Assembly: GCA_964646625.1 (NCBI GenBank)
Contig: CAZYHC010000002.1
Span: 124,001 to 188,000 of the forward strand
Source of the DNA: DAOULT01 sp964646625
Lineage (GTDB): Bacteria; Chloroflexota; Anaerolineae; CAZYHC01
Length of the DNA: 64,000 nt
Direction of reading: 5' to 3'
The notes under the pieces are model-generated. The model had not been told where the DNA came from, ran no database searches, and saw nothing but the letters and a program-made list of their open reading frames with translations. Made by a program: the position numbers and the translations under genes. Positions 1-7,186 of this stretch are shown piece by piece. How positions within the stretch are numbered: the stretch's first letter is position 1; every line of letters starts with the position of its first letter.

Positions 1-720
1 GGCTTCACAATGGGCCGGAAAACTCTAGCCCTAGCTGCCTTAGGCTATCTGGATGATTACCCTACCGTGAGTGCTTTGCGAGAATCCATTCAGAATTGGG
101 CTTTTTATGATATTGACCTTTCCAACGTCCGGGACACTGAAGACTATACTCCTGATGAACAGATCTCTTACAGTGGGGCAAACCTGGGTTCTGTCTTGCT
201 GACGCTGAAGCAACAAAAGCCGGAGGTCTTTGCAGAAATCATGGACAGTTTGCGAAGAGCTATCCCCTTTATCGAAGCAGTGGAACCATTTTTTAGTTCC
301 CATACCAGTCGTGTCCATATTGAGTTGCTAGAAACAGGTTTAAGCAAACGCTTTCCTCTTCTTCCCCAGAACATCTCTGATGGCACGCTGCGCTTCCTGG
401 CTTACCTGGCGGTGTTGAAGCTAGATGACCCTCCTCCTCTTATCTGCATTGAGGAGCCGGACCGCAGCCTGCATCCCCAGTTGATGCTCCACCTGCGCGA
501 TGCTTTTCGTTCGGCGGCGGAACGCACCCAGATCATCGTCACCACCCACAACGCCGACTTCGTGAACTATCTGACTGCCGAAGAGGTTATCACCGTGGAC
601 AGAGTGAAAGGTGAAAGCCAATTCACGCCGGTCTCCACGGTTGAGGACTTGCAAGACTGGCTGGAGGATTACCGCCTGGGCGAAATCTGGGAAATGCGAC
701 TGATGGGGGGCGTGCAGTGA
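1..720 (+). CDS. AAA family ATPase, C-terminal part (OLD/RecF-like); 5' end outside window
   Basis: The reading frame is open from base 1, so the gene starts before the window; the first ATG at 10 is probably internal. The visible 239 codons hold the second half of an ABC/SMC-type ATPase (AAA_21-like): a signature-like SDGTLRFLAYLAVL near residues 120-133, a Walker B strand LICIEEPDRSLHPQ with the catalytic Glu, and an H-loop IIVTTHN. Walker A would lie upstream. The stop overlaps the next gene by 4 bases (ATGA), so the two are translationally coupled. An ATPase of this type next to a TOPRIM-like protein resembles split OLD nucleases and the PARIS/AriA-AriB arrangement, so a defence role is inferred, not shown. 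A housekeeping SMC-like repair role cannot be excluded. Confidence 0.8.
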   Translation, partial: GFTMGRKTLALAALGYLDDYPTVSALRESIQNWAFYDIDLSNVRDTEDYTPDEQISYSGANLGSVLLTLKQQKPEVFAEIMDSLRRAIPFIEAVEPFFSSHTSRVHIELLETGLSKRFPLLPQNISDGTLRFLAYLAVLKLDDPPPLICIEEPDRSLHPQLMLHLRDAFRSAAERTQIIVTTHNADFVNYLTAEEVITVDRVKGESQFTPVSTVEDLQDWLEDYRLGEIWEMRLMGGVQ

Positions 721-1301
721 TCCGCATCTACTTTGTTGTTGAGGGTGACTCGGATGGTAGGTCGTGTGAGATTATCGCCCGCAAGGCACGGCCCGAAATT
801 CAGACCGATTACCTGCCGGCCGGAGGATGCGGAGAGATCAAACGCCGGGGAGATAGGCTGATCGGTGGGCTGCTCAAAAAGCGGGCCGATTGTGTCATCG
901 TGGTGGTGGACAAAGACAGCGGGCACCCTGGGCGCGGCCCGGCCTTTGAACAGGAAATCCAGGCTCACTGTGACGCTTTTCCCCAGGCTTATCTGGTGCT
1001 GGCTATCGAGGAACTGGAGGCCTGGCTGCTGGCTGATTTGCGGGCTGTAGAGGACTATCTTTCTCAACGGAGCAAAAGGATGAGTCTGAAAAGCCAGCAA
1101 AAAGGCGATACCCAAACCTTCGAAGACCCCAAAGGTGAATTGACCCGTCTTTTTCGCCTGGTTTGTGGACCAAGATATGGTTACGAGGAGTCAATGGCTC
1201 CCGAAATCGCTGAGTATCTGGCCCTGGAGCGGGCCCTGCCCCGTAACGAGAGCCTGGGCACTTTTTGCACCACCGTGAAGGAGAGATGCCCCAAGGAGTA
1301 G
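717..1301 (+). CDS. DUF4276 / TOPRIM-like protein, partner of the upstream ATPase
   Basis: A 194-residue protein beginning MIRIYFVVEGDSD. The N-terminal glutamate in VVEGDSD (about residue 9) and the later VVVVDKDSG (DxD-type acidic motif near residue 66) are placed like the Glu and DxD of TOPRIM-fold nucleases; the overall pattern matches DUF4276. A conserved EELEAWLLAD follows, also typical of that family. The start codon overlaps the ATPase stop by 4 bases. Together the genes look like the two halves of an OLD-type ATPase-nuclease. Nuclease activity and a role against phage are inferences from that pairing. Confidence 0.75.
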   Translation: MIRIYFVVEGDSDGRSCEIIARKARPEIQTDYLPAGGCGEIKRRGDRLIGGLLKKRADCVIVVVDKDSGHPGRGPAFEQEIQAHCDAFPQAYLVLAIEELEAWLLADLRAVEDYLSQRSKRMSLKSQQKGDTQTFEDPKGELTRLFRLVCGPRYGYEESMAPEIAEYLALERALPRNESLGTFCTTVKERCPKE

Positions 1302-1308
1302 TAAGCGA

Positions 1309-2442
1309 TTGCGTGTCCTGATGATCTCCAAGGCCTGCGTGGTAGGGGCCTATCAGAAGAAGCTGGAGGAGTTGGCCCGTTTCAACGACGTGGAGCTAAC
1401 GGTCGTCGTGCCCCCGTACTGGCGCGACGAGCGCGGGGTGCTGCCCCTGGAACGGGCGTACACCGAAGGGTACGAGCTGATCGTGGAGCACATGGCCCTT
1501 AACGGCCATTATCATCTGCATTTTTACCCCGGTCTGGGCCGCCGTCTGCGCCGCCTGCGCCCTGATATCGTGCACATCGACGAGGAGCCGCACGACGTCG
1601 TCACCTTCCAGGCCATGTGGCTGAGCGGCCAGGTGGGAGCCAGGGCTCTTTTTTTCACCTGGCAGAACATCTATCGTCGTTATCCGTTTCCCTTCAGTTG
1701 GCTACAGGGCTACAACTTCCGCCACGCGGCCTACGCCATCGCCGGAAACCACGAGGCGGTGGAGGTCTTGCAGGGCAAAGGCTACCGTGGCGCGGTAAAG
1801 GTCATCCCCCAGTTCGGGGTCGATCCCGAAATCTTCCGGCCAAAGGTGCCTGGCACTTTCAAAGTGCCAGGCACCTCTAGGAGTAAGGGTGAGGAGGAGC
1901 TGGTCGTCGGCTATGTGGGCAGGCTGGTGGAACAAAAAGGGGTGGAAGTCCTGCTTCAGGCGGCGGCTGGCCTGGAGGGGCGGTGGCGGCTGAGCATCCT
2001 GGGGAGCGGCCCACTGCGGCCCCGCCTGGAGCATCTGGCCCAGGAGCTAGACCTCTCCGCCAGGGTGACTTTTGAGGGGCCAATTCCTTCTACCGAGGTG
2101 CCCCATTACCTGGCCGCGCTGGACGTGTTGGTGTTGCCTTCCCGCACGCGTCCTGACTGGAAGGAGCAATTTGGACGGGCGCTCATCGAGGCTATGGCCT
2201 GTGGCGTGCCCGTGATCGGTTCCGATTCGGGCGAAATCCCCCACGTCATCGGGGGGGGGGGGCTGCTTTTTGCCGAGGACGAGGTGCACGACCTGCGGGC
2301 CAAGATGCAAAAACTGTTGGACGATCCGGCCCTGCGCGCCAGGCTATCGGCGCGTGGCCGGGAACGGGTGTTGGCCCACTACACTCAGGCTCGGGTGGCG
2401 GCCGAAACTTATCAGATCTATCGGGCCTTGTTAGATAGGTGA
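1309..2442 (+). CDS. GT4-family glycosyltransferase
   Basis: A 377-residue retaining glycosyltransferase with the two-domain GT-B layout. The N-terminal half starts MRVLMISKACVVGAYQKK. The C-terminal half has VVGYVGRLVEQKG (start of the donor-binding domain) and the family E-x7-E region FGRALIEAMACGVPVIGSDSGEIP. It would transfer a sugar from an NDP-sugar, probably for surface polysaccharide or glycolipid. Translation starts at TTG 1309, 8 bases after the DUF4276 stop. Two oddities sit inside the gene: a 33-bp perfect palindrome at 1844-1876 read in frame as VPGTFKVPGT, just before the second domain, and a run of 12 G residues at 2251-2262 encoding GGGG. Both are in frame here. Length is normal apart from the insertion. 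Confidence 0.88.
   Translation: MRVLMISKACVVGAYQKKLEELARFNDVELTVVVPPYWRDERGVLPLERAYTEGYELIVEHMALNGHYHLHFYPGLGRRLRRLRPDIVHIDEEPHDVVTFQAMWLSGQVGARALFFTWQNIYRRYPFPFSWLQGYNFRHAAYAIAGNHEAVEVLQGKGYRGAVKVIPQFGVDPEIFRPKVPGTFKVPGTSRSKGEEELVVGYVGRLVEQKGVEVLLQAAAGLEGRWRLSILGSGPLRPRLEHLAQELDLSARVTFEGPIPSTEVPHYLAALDVLVLPSRTRPDWKEQFGRALIEAMACGVPVIGSDSGEIPHVIGGGGLLFAEDEVHDLRAKMQKLLDDPALRARLSARGRERVLAHYTQARVAAETYQIYRALLDR
1844..1876. repeat. GTGCCTGGCAC palindrome, copy 1 (inside glycosyltransferase gene)
   Basis: A perfect inverted repeat with 16-base arms (AGGTGCCTGGCACTTT and its complement) around one C, total 33 bases, so the frame is kept. Related palindromes occur at 31857-31902, 37995-38027 and 57757-57789; those are intergenic or at a gene edge. 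Confidence 0.9.
2251..2262 (+). repeat. Poly-G tract (12 G) in coding sequence
   Basis: Twelve consecutive G residues encode four glycines of the glycosyltransferase just before LLFAEDE. A gain or loss of one or two bases would shift the frame and remove the last 60 residues. Homopolymers of this length in surface-glycan genes are classic slippage sites in other bacteria. Confidence 0.9.
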
Positions 2443-2456
2443 AAGTGTGGTAGAAT
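2428..2456 (+). promoter_or_regulatory. Sigma-A type promoter for the Dpp-like operon
   Basis: TTGTTA at 2428-2433 and TAGAAT at 2451-2456 are separated by 17 bases. It overlaps the end of the glycosyltransferase gene and precedes the binding-protein gene, which has the ribosome site GAGGAGG just upstream of ATG 2525. Confidence 0.6.
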
Positions 2457-2524
2457 AAAAGTAAGGGACGAGAGGGCTTCTGCTTTTTCGTCTTCAGATC
2501 ACGACTGAGGAGGAGGTTAATAAA

Positions 2525-4198
2525 ATGCGCAAAGTTCTGGAGTTTCTTATGGCGGTTATCCTGGTTGGGGTTTTGGCCCTGGTCTCTTCCGGCCCGCAGG
2601 CCAGCGCCGGGCCGCAGCGCTCGCCGAAGAACGGCTTCATCGAGGCGGCCACTGCCGATGCCGTCAGCTTCCACCCTTACCTGACGACCGACACCGGTTC
2701 GACCAGCTACCAGGGTACGATCTACGCCGGAGGGCTGCTGCAACGCGACCCGGAGACGCTGGGCATGGCCCCCAACCTGGCTAAAGAGGTACCCACTGTG
2801 GAGAACGGCGGCCTCTCCCCGGATTTCCGCACTTACACTTTTCACCTGCGGGAGGACCTGATGTGGAGCGACGGCCACCCTTTGACCGCCGAGGACTTTC
2901 TGTTTACCTGGGAAAAGGCCATGGACCCCGAGAACGAATATCCCTATCGAGGCATTTTTGATTTCATCGAGTCCGTGGAAACGCCCGACCCTTACACCAT
3001 TGTGGTTACGGTTAAGGAGGACCAAAGGCTGTGTGCCGCGATAGAGGGCGTCGATCCCGCCAACCCTCCTCTGCCCAAACACGTCTGGGAAAACCTGGAC
3101 TGGAAAGACCCGGAAACCAACCCGGAGATTATGAGCCCTTCGGTCTTCTCCGGCCCTTTCAAGCTGGTGGAATGGGTCAAGGACGATCACGTCATCTTCG
3201 AGGCCAACGAGCACTACTGGCGCGGGCGGCCCAAACTGGATACCTACACCATCCGCATCGTGCCGGATCAGGAAGTAGCTTATACCATGTTGAAGAACGG
3301 CGAGGTGGATACCGCGAGCGTCACCCCCGAAAACTACGACGACGCTGTGGCTGACCCCAACATCACCGTCTACGAGTGGTGGCTGGCGAGAGGTGTCTGG
3401 TCCTACGTGGGCTTCAACCTGCGGCGGCCACACCTTCAGGACGTGCGGGTGCGGCATGCTCTTTCTTACGCCTTGAACAAGGAGCAGATCATCGACAAGG
3501 TGATGAACAACCTGGCCCGGCGCACATATTCCGTCTTCCCGCCCGATGCCTGGACCTACACCGACGACCTGCCCCATTACGACTACGATCCCGAAAAAGC
3601 CAAAGAGCTTCTGGCGGAGGCCGGTTACCAGCCGGGCAAAAACGGCATCCTGGAAAAGGACGGCGAACCGCTTCATCTTAAGCTGCTGTATGGGCCACAC
3701 ACCAGCAAAACGTGGGAGCGTATTTCCGTCGTGCTTCAGTCCCAGTTTGCCGACGTGGGCGTCGAGGTGGAAATCCGGGGTTTGGAGTGGGGCACCTACC
3801 TGGAAGCCACCAAAAACGAGCCCTGGGATTGGGACCTGACCCTGGCTGCCTGGCGGGCCACCCTGGAGCCGCACTGGATGCACCAGATTTGGCGCTCCGA
3901 GGGCTTTCCCGACCTGAACTACGTGGCCTACAAAAATCCGGAAGTAGACGAACTGTTCGACCTGGCAGGCCTGCCTGAAACCACCGACAATTGCAGCAGG
4001 GACAAACGGGCGGAGTACTATAAGGAAATATCTCGTATTCTTGCCGAAGACTCGCCTTACATCTTTATGTACCAGAACCTGTCCTTCACTGGCATCAACC
4101 GGCGTATCGGCGGCATCGTGCCCACGCCGATAGGCATCGGCTACAACATCGAAGAATGGTACGTTAAATCGGAAGAAGAACTGAAAGGGGAGCAGTAG
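2525..4198 (+). CDS. Dpp/Opp-type extracellular solute-binding protein (SBP family 5)
   Basis: A 557-residue secreted binding protein of an ABC importer for peptides, nickel or oligosaccharides. Residues 1-28 are a Sec signal peptide (MRKVLEFLMAVILVGVLALV, then ASA before the mature GPQRSP). The family 5 hallmarks are visible: YEGLL-equivalent YAGGLLQRDPETL, then LREDLMWSDGHPLTAEDFLFTWEKAMDP, and VRHALSYALNKEQIIDKVM in the second lobe. There is no lipobox, so it may be released or tethered by contact with the permeases. It is the first gene of an operon with two permeases; the ligand cannot be read from the sequence. Confidence 0.9.
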   Translation: MRKVLEFLMAVILVGVLALVSSGPQASAGPQRSPKNGFIEAATADAVSFHPYLTTDTGSTSYQGTIYAGGLLQRDPETLGMAPNLAKEVPTVENGGLSPDFRTYTFHLREDLMWSDGHPLTAEDFLFTWEKAMDPENEYPYRGIFDFIESVETPDPYTIVVTVKEDQRLCAAIEGVDPANPPLPKHVWENLDWKDPETNPEIMSPSVFSGPFKLVEWVKDDHVIFEANEHYWRGRPKLDTYTIRIVPDQEVAYTMLKNGEVDTASVTPENYDDAVADPNITVYEWWLARGVWSYVGFNLRRPHLQDVRVRHALSYALNKEQIIDKVMNNLARRTYSVFPPDAWTYTDDLPHYDYDPEKAKELLAEAGYQPGKNGILEKDGEPLHLKLLYGPHTSKTWERISVVLQSQFADVGVEVEIRGLEWGTYLEATKNEPWDWDLTLAAWRATLEPHWMHQIWRSEGFPDLNYVAYKNPEVDELFDLAGLPETTDNCSRDKRAEYYKEISRILAEDSPYIFMYQNLSFTGINRRIGGIVPTPIGIGYNIEEWYVKSEEELKGEQ

Positions 4199-4234
4199 TA
4201 ACGACTTTAGTCACCACTACCTGAGGCTTTGCCG

Positions 4235-5182
4235 ATGAAACGGTACGTTATTCGCCGCTCAATCCAATCTGTTTTTTTGCTACTGGGCATCAGCATCATC
4301 AGTTTTAGCCTGATGCACCTCTCTCCCGGCGGGCCGGTGCAGTTCCTGGAAGACCCGCGCCTGACTCGCGAGCACAAGGAAGCACTGGAACACCAGTTAG
4401 GACTTGACCAGCCTTTGCCCATCCAGTACCTCCGCTGGCTGTGGGGCGTGGTGCGCCTCGACTTCGGCAAGTCCTACGTCTCTCGCCGTCCGGTGCTCAA
4501 GATGATTGCCGAACGGATACCGGCTAGCGTACAAATGTCCGGAGCTGGCCTGATTCTGGGCCTGCTGGGCGGCATTCCGCTGGGGATCTACTCTGCCCTG
4601 CGGCGCGGCAGTTGGTTCGATAACGTCACCCGTGTTTTGACCGTGGTCGGCAACGCCGTGCCCCATTGGTGGCTCGGGTTGATCCTGATTATCGTTTTTT
4701 CTTCGACGATCAGGATTTTCCCCTCGGGGGGCATGTACACTATCGGGCGCGGAGATTTGTTAGATCGGCTATGGCATCTGATCCTGCCCGCCATCATCGC
4801 CGCCACCGGCGGGTGGATTACTTACCTGCGTTTCATGCGCTACGAGGTGCTGGAGGTCATCCGCCAGGACTACGTGCGCACCGCCCAGGCCAAAGGGCTG
4901 CCCTGGTCAATCGTCCTGCAGCGGCACGTGTTACGCAACGCCATTCTGCCGGTGGTCACCATGATGGGCGGCATCCTGACCATCGTCATCTCTGGGGCGG
5001 TGCTGTTCGAGACCGTCTTTTCCTGGCCGGGCATGGGGCGGATGGCGGTAGATGCCGTTTTCAAGCGTGATTATCCCTTGCTGATGGCCTTGAACATGAT
5101 CTCTTCTTTCCTGGTGATCCTGGGGAATTTGTTGGTCGATATTGCCTATGGCTTCGTCGATCCTCGGGTCAAGTACGAATAG
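4235..5182 (+). CDS. ABC transporter permease, DppB type
   Basis: An integral membrane subunit of about 315 residues with the standard six-helix topology. The N-terminal helix FLLLGISIISFSLMHLSPGG and the EAA loop (YVRTAQAKGLPWSIVLQRHV) that docks to the ATPase are both present. I chose ATG 4235, which has GAGG 8 bases upstream; a TTG at 4229 is possible in the same frame. It follows the binding protein by 36 bases and is followed by the second permease. Confidence 0.9.
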   Translation: MKRYVIRRSIQSVFLLLGISIISFSLMHLSPGGPVQFLEDPRLTREHKEALEHQLGLDQPLPIQYLRWLWGVVRLDFGKSYVSRRPVLKMIAERIPASVQMSGAGLILGLLGGIPLGIYSALRRGSWFDNVTRVLTVVGNAVPHWWLGLILIIVFSSTIRIFPSGGMYTIGRGDLLDRLWHLILPAIIAATGGWITYLRFMRYEVLEVIRQDYVRTAQAKGLPWSIVLQRHVLRNAILPVVTMMGGILTIVISGAVLFETVFSWPGMGRMAVDAVFKRDYPLLMALNMISSFLVILGNLLVDIAYGFVDPRVKYE

Positions 5183-5202
5183 CGGCAAGGTGTGAGCAGC
5201 AA

Positions 5203-6165
5203 ATGGCCGAAGAAGCACTACCCATTGCCAAAAGAGAGGTCAGAAAACGCCTCAGAGAAGTTGAGGAGCAGACTTACTGGCAGGCCGTATGGTATCAGTT
5301 GGGCCGGGACAGGATTGCCATTGGTGCCGCTTTGACCCTGGCTTTCATCGCCCTGCTGGCGGTGGCTGCCCCCTGGATCGGCGACCACGTTCTGGGTTAC
5401 AACCCAAACAAGATCAACCTGGACGAAGAGTTTGCGCCGCCCACCTGGGTGGAAGTGGGGGTGGGGGCTTGTCTGAGCGGTGGAAGCGCCTGCCATTGGC
5501 TGGGCACCGACGACGTGGGGCGCGACGTGCTGACACGAGCTATCTACGCCGGTCGGGTGTCTTTGAGCATCGGGTTGGCGGTGGCCGTGGTGGCTATGAC
5601 CATCGGCGTGTTGTTGGGCCTGGTCAGCGGCTTCTACGGCGGCCAACTGATCGACGACATCATCAACGCCGTGATCCAGACTTTACGTAACATCCCCACT
5701 ATGTTTTTGCTGATGATGCTGGTGCTGCTTTTCAACCCCACTCCCTTTTTGCTGGCCGTTTTCATCGGCATCACGGGCTGGATGGGCACCGCCCGGCTGA
5801 TACGCGGCCAGGTCTTTTCCATTCGGGAGCGGGAGTACATCACTGCGGCCTGGGCTATAGGGGCCAGCAACTGGCGTATCATTCTGCGGCATATCCTGCC
5901 CAACGTCTCCTCGATGGTCATCGTCATCGCCACCTTCGACGTGGCAGGGGCCATCCTGGTGGAATCGGGCCTCAGCTATCTGGGGGTGGGCATTCAGCCG
6001 CCCACCGCCAGTTGGGGCAACATGCTCCAGGGCTCGATCAGCTACATCAACAAAGCGCCCTGGCTGGTGGCCGCGCCGGGCCTCTTCATATTTCTGACCA
6101 CCCTCTCCATCTTCCTGTTTGGCGATGGCCTGCGGGATGCCCTGGACCCCTGGTTGAAAGAGTAA
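5203..6165 (+). CDS. ABC transporter permease, DppC type
   Basis: A 320-residue permease that pairs with the DppB-type subunit. It has the cytoplasmic N-terminal stretch, a first helix at about residues 40-60, and the EAA loop YITAAWAIGASNWRIILRHI. A short loop between helices 1 and 2 carries CLSGGSACHWLGTDDVGRDV, where LGTD-x-GRDV is the family motif and the two extra Cys are unusual. No DppD or DppF ATPase follows: the next genes are a toxin-antitoxin pair on the other strand. The ATPases must be encoded elsewhere or shared with another transporter. Confidence 0.9.
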   Translation: MAEEALPIAKREVRKRLREVEEQTYWQAVWYQLGRDRIAIGAALTLAFIALLAVAAPWIGDHVLGYNPNKINLDEEFAPPTWVEVGVGACLSGGSACHWLGTDDVGRDVLTRAIYAGRVSLSIGLAVAVVAMTIGVLLGLVSGFYGGQLIDDIINAVIQTLRNIPTMFLLMMLVLLFNPTPFLLAVFIGITGWMGTARLIRGQVFSIREREYITAAWAIGASNWRIILRHILPNVSSMVIVIATFDVAGAILVESGLSYLGVGIQPPTASWGNMLQGSISYINKAPWLVAAPGLFIFLTTLSIFLFGDGLRDALDPWLKE

Positions 6166-6180
6166 AAAGGTGCATTGGCA

Positions 6181-6582
6181 CTATAAAGTTAGATTGGCTC
6201 TCACCCACGAGATGAAGCGAGCGCAATCCATCTCCTCGGTGAGAGCCAGTCTGGTTTTGTTTTCGGTGTGAGAGTGTGGGATTCTTTCCTGAAGATGAGC
6301 TTTGTACTCTCGACCATATTTCAATTTGGCGACGGAGGGATCGCGGGCGTTATCGAATCCCACGATGACCTCCTGGCCTTTGAACACGTAATAGGCGTAC
6401 CTCCGCTCTTGGTCGCCGAGTACGATCTCGTAGAGGCGAATGCTATATTGACCGTAGACGCCTGTTAACTCTAGCAGGGAGCGTTCTGGTTTCTCGTCCC
6501 GTTCTGTAACCCTGATCTGATCGAACGCCGCAGTGAATTGAGCGACTATTCCGTCGAAATATTCTGTAGGCGTCGATACCAT
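6181..6582 (-). CDS. TumE-family (DUF6516-like) toxin
   Basis: A 133-residue protein resembling TumE toxins: an N-terminal dimer-like segment, RYAYYVFKGQEVIVGFDNA (the family core, with the FDNA turn), then a basic/His stretch ERIPHSHTENK and a C-terminal helix ISWVRANL. It starts inside the preceding gene (37-base overlap), as expected for a coupled toxin-antitoxin pair. The assignment is from overall pattern; typical members have more His residues after FDNA, so some divergence is present. Confidence 0.6.
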   Translation of the reverse strand: MVSTPTEYFDGIVAQFTAAFDQIRVTERDEKPERSLLELTGVYGQYSIRLYEIVLGDQERRYAYYVFKGQEVIVGFDNARDPSVAKLKYGREYKAHLQERIPHSHTENKTRLALTEEMDCARFISWVRANLTL

Positions 6583-6881
6583 TCCTCAAGCTCCAGGGCA
6601 TAGAATTCCCAGGCTATCATATCGCCTTCCCACATGGCAGTCTGGGGAGAAGCGTTCAGTTGGTTTACATATTCTTCATCCGTGGCCGTTCTATAAGCGA
6701 AGAGCTCATAGCTACAGCCATACTTATTCTCCCAGGCTTGCACTTTGCTCCTCAGTTCGAGGATACGTTCGGTGGCTTTTTCGACAGCGTATTTTCTGAG
6801 GGCCTCATCGACCGTCTCTTGCAAATTGCCGAGAGCGCCAATGATATCGCTATACTGTTTTTTGATGTTTACAGTTGCCAT
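6546..6881 (-). CDS. Putative antitoxin partner of the TumE-like toxin
   Basis: A 111-residue, largely helical acidic protein starting MATVNIKKQYSDIIGALGNL, with a coiled-coil-like region over residues 20-60. I do not recognise a named DNA-binding fold in it. Its position upstream of, and overlapping, the TumE-like gene suggests the antitoxin. A promoter lies 104 bases upstream. Confidence 0.5.
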   Translation of the reverse strand: MATVNIKKQYSDIIGALGNLQETVDEALRKYAVEKATERILELRSKVQAWENKYGCSYELFAYRTATDEEYVNQLNASPQTAMWEGDMIAWEFYALELEEWYRRLQNISTE

Positions 6882-6984
6882 CTTGTTATATCCTTGTTAT
6901 TCCACCGCCCTGTCTGTTGAAAAGCGGAGTATCAAGCGGCCTTCAGAAAAAATGTCAGACCTATCGAAGTTTCATTTCATTCTC

Positions 6985-7013
6985 ATTATATCATCTTTCG
7001 GCATATCTGTAAA
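6985..7013 (-). promoter_or_regulatory. Promoter for the toxin-antitoxin pair
   Basis: Read on the minus strand: TTTACA (7013-7008), 17-base spacer, perfect TATAAT (6990-6985). Confidence 0.65.
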
Positions 7014-7091
7014 GCTTTCTTACCGGGGTTCAGAGAGCTTATGAAACAAGACTACACTTTTCTTGAAATCTCAAGTGCACATAACGCCTGA

Positions 7092-7120
7092 TTGTCAATC
7101 CGGCTGATCTGTGGTAAACT
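7092..7120 (+). promoter_or_regulatory. Promoter for the radical SAM gene
   Basis: TTGTCA at 7092-7097, 17-base spacer, TAAACT at 7115-7120, about 65 bases upstream of the GTG start. Confidence 0.55.
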
Positions 7121-7186
7121 TAAAGATGTCGCTTTCGTGGTGGCATCTCCTTTTTTTATTGGGAATCGACCTTTGGGAGACAGATC

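Larger units (their letters stand above)
6882..7186. other. Divergent intergenic region
   Basis: 305 bases hold two opposed promoters (6985-7013 on minus, 7092-7120 on plus), an AT-rich centre, and a 5' leader of about 60 bases before the radical SAM gene. No further gene or repeat was seen. Confidence 0.6.

Noticed and set aside
2246..3883. Long minus-strand open frame (545 codons) opposite the Dpp-type binding protein
   Set aside because: It is a shadow of a clear plus-strand gene: low-complexity Gly/Val/His-rich product, no family marks, no ribosome site, and the sense gene is full length.
6190..6252. GGCTCTCACC/GGTGAGAGCC hairpin as terminator of the Dpp operon
   Set aside because: The loop is over 30 bases and it lies in the coding end of the toxin gene; the following T-rich stretch is distant. 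Possible but not supported.
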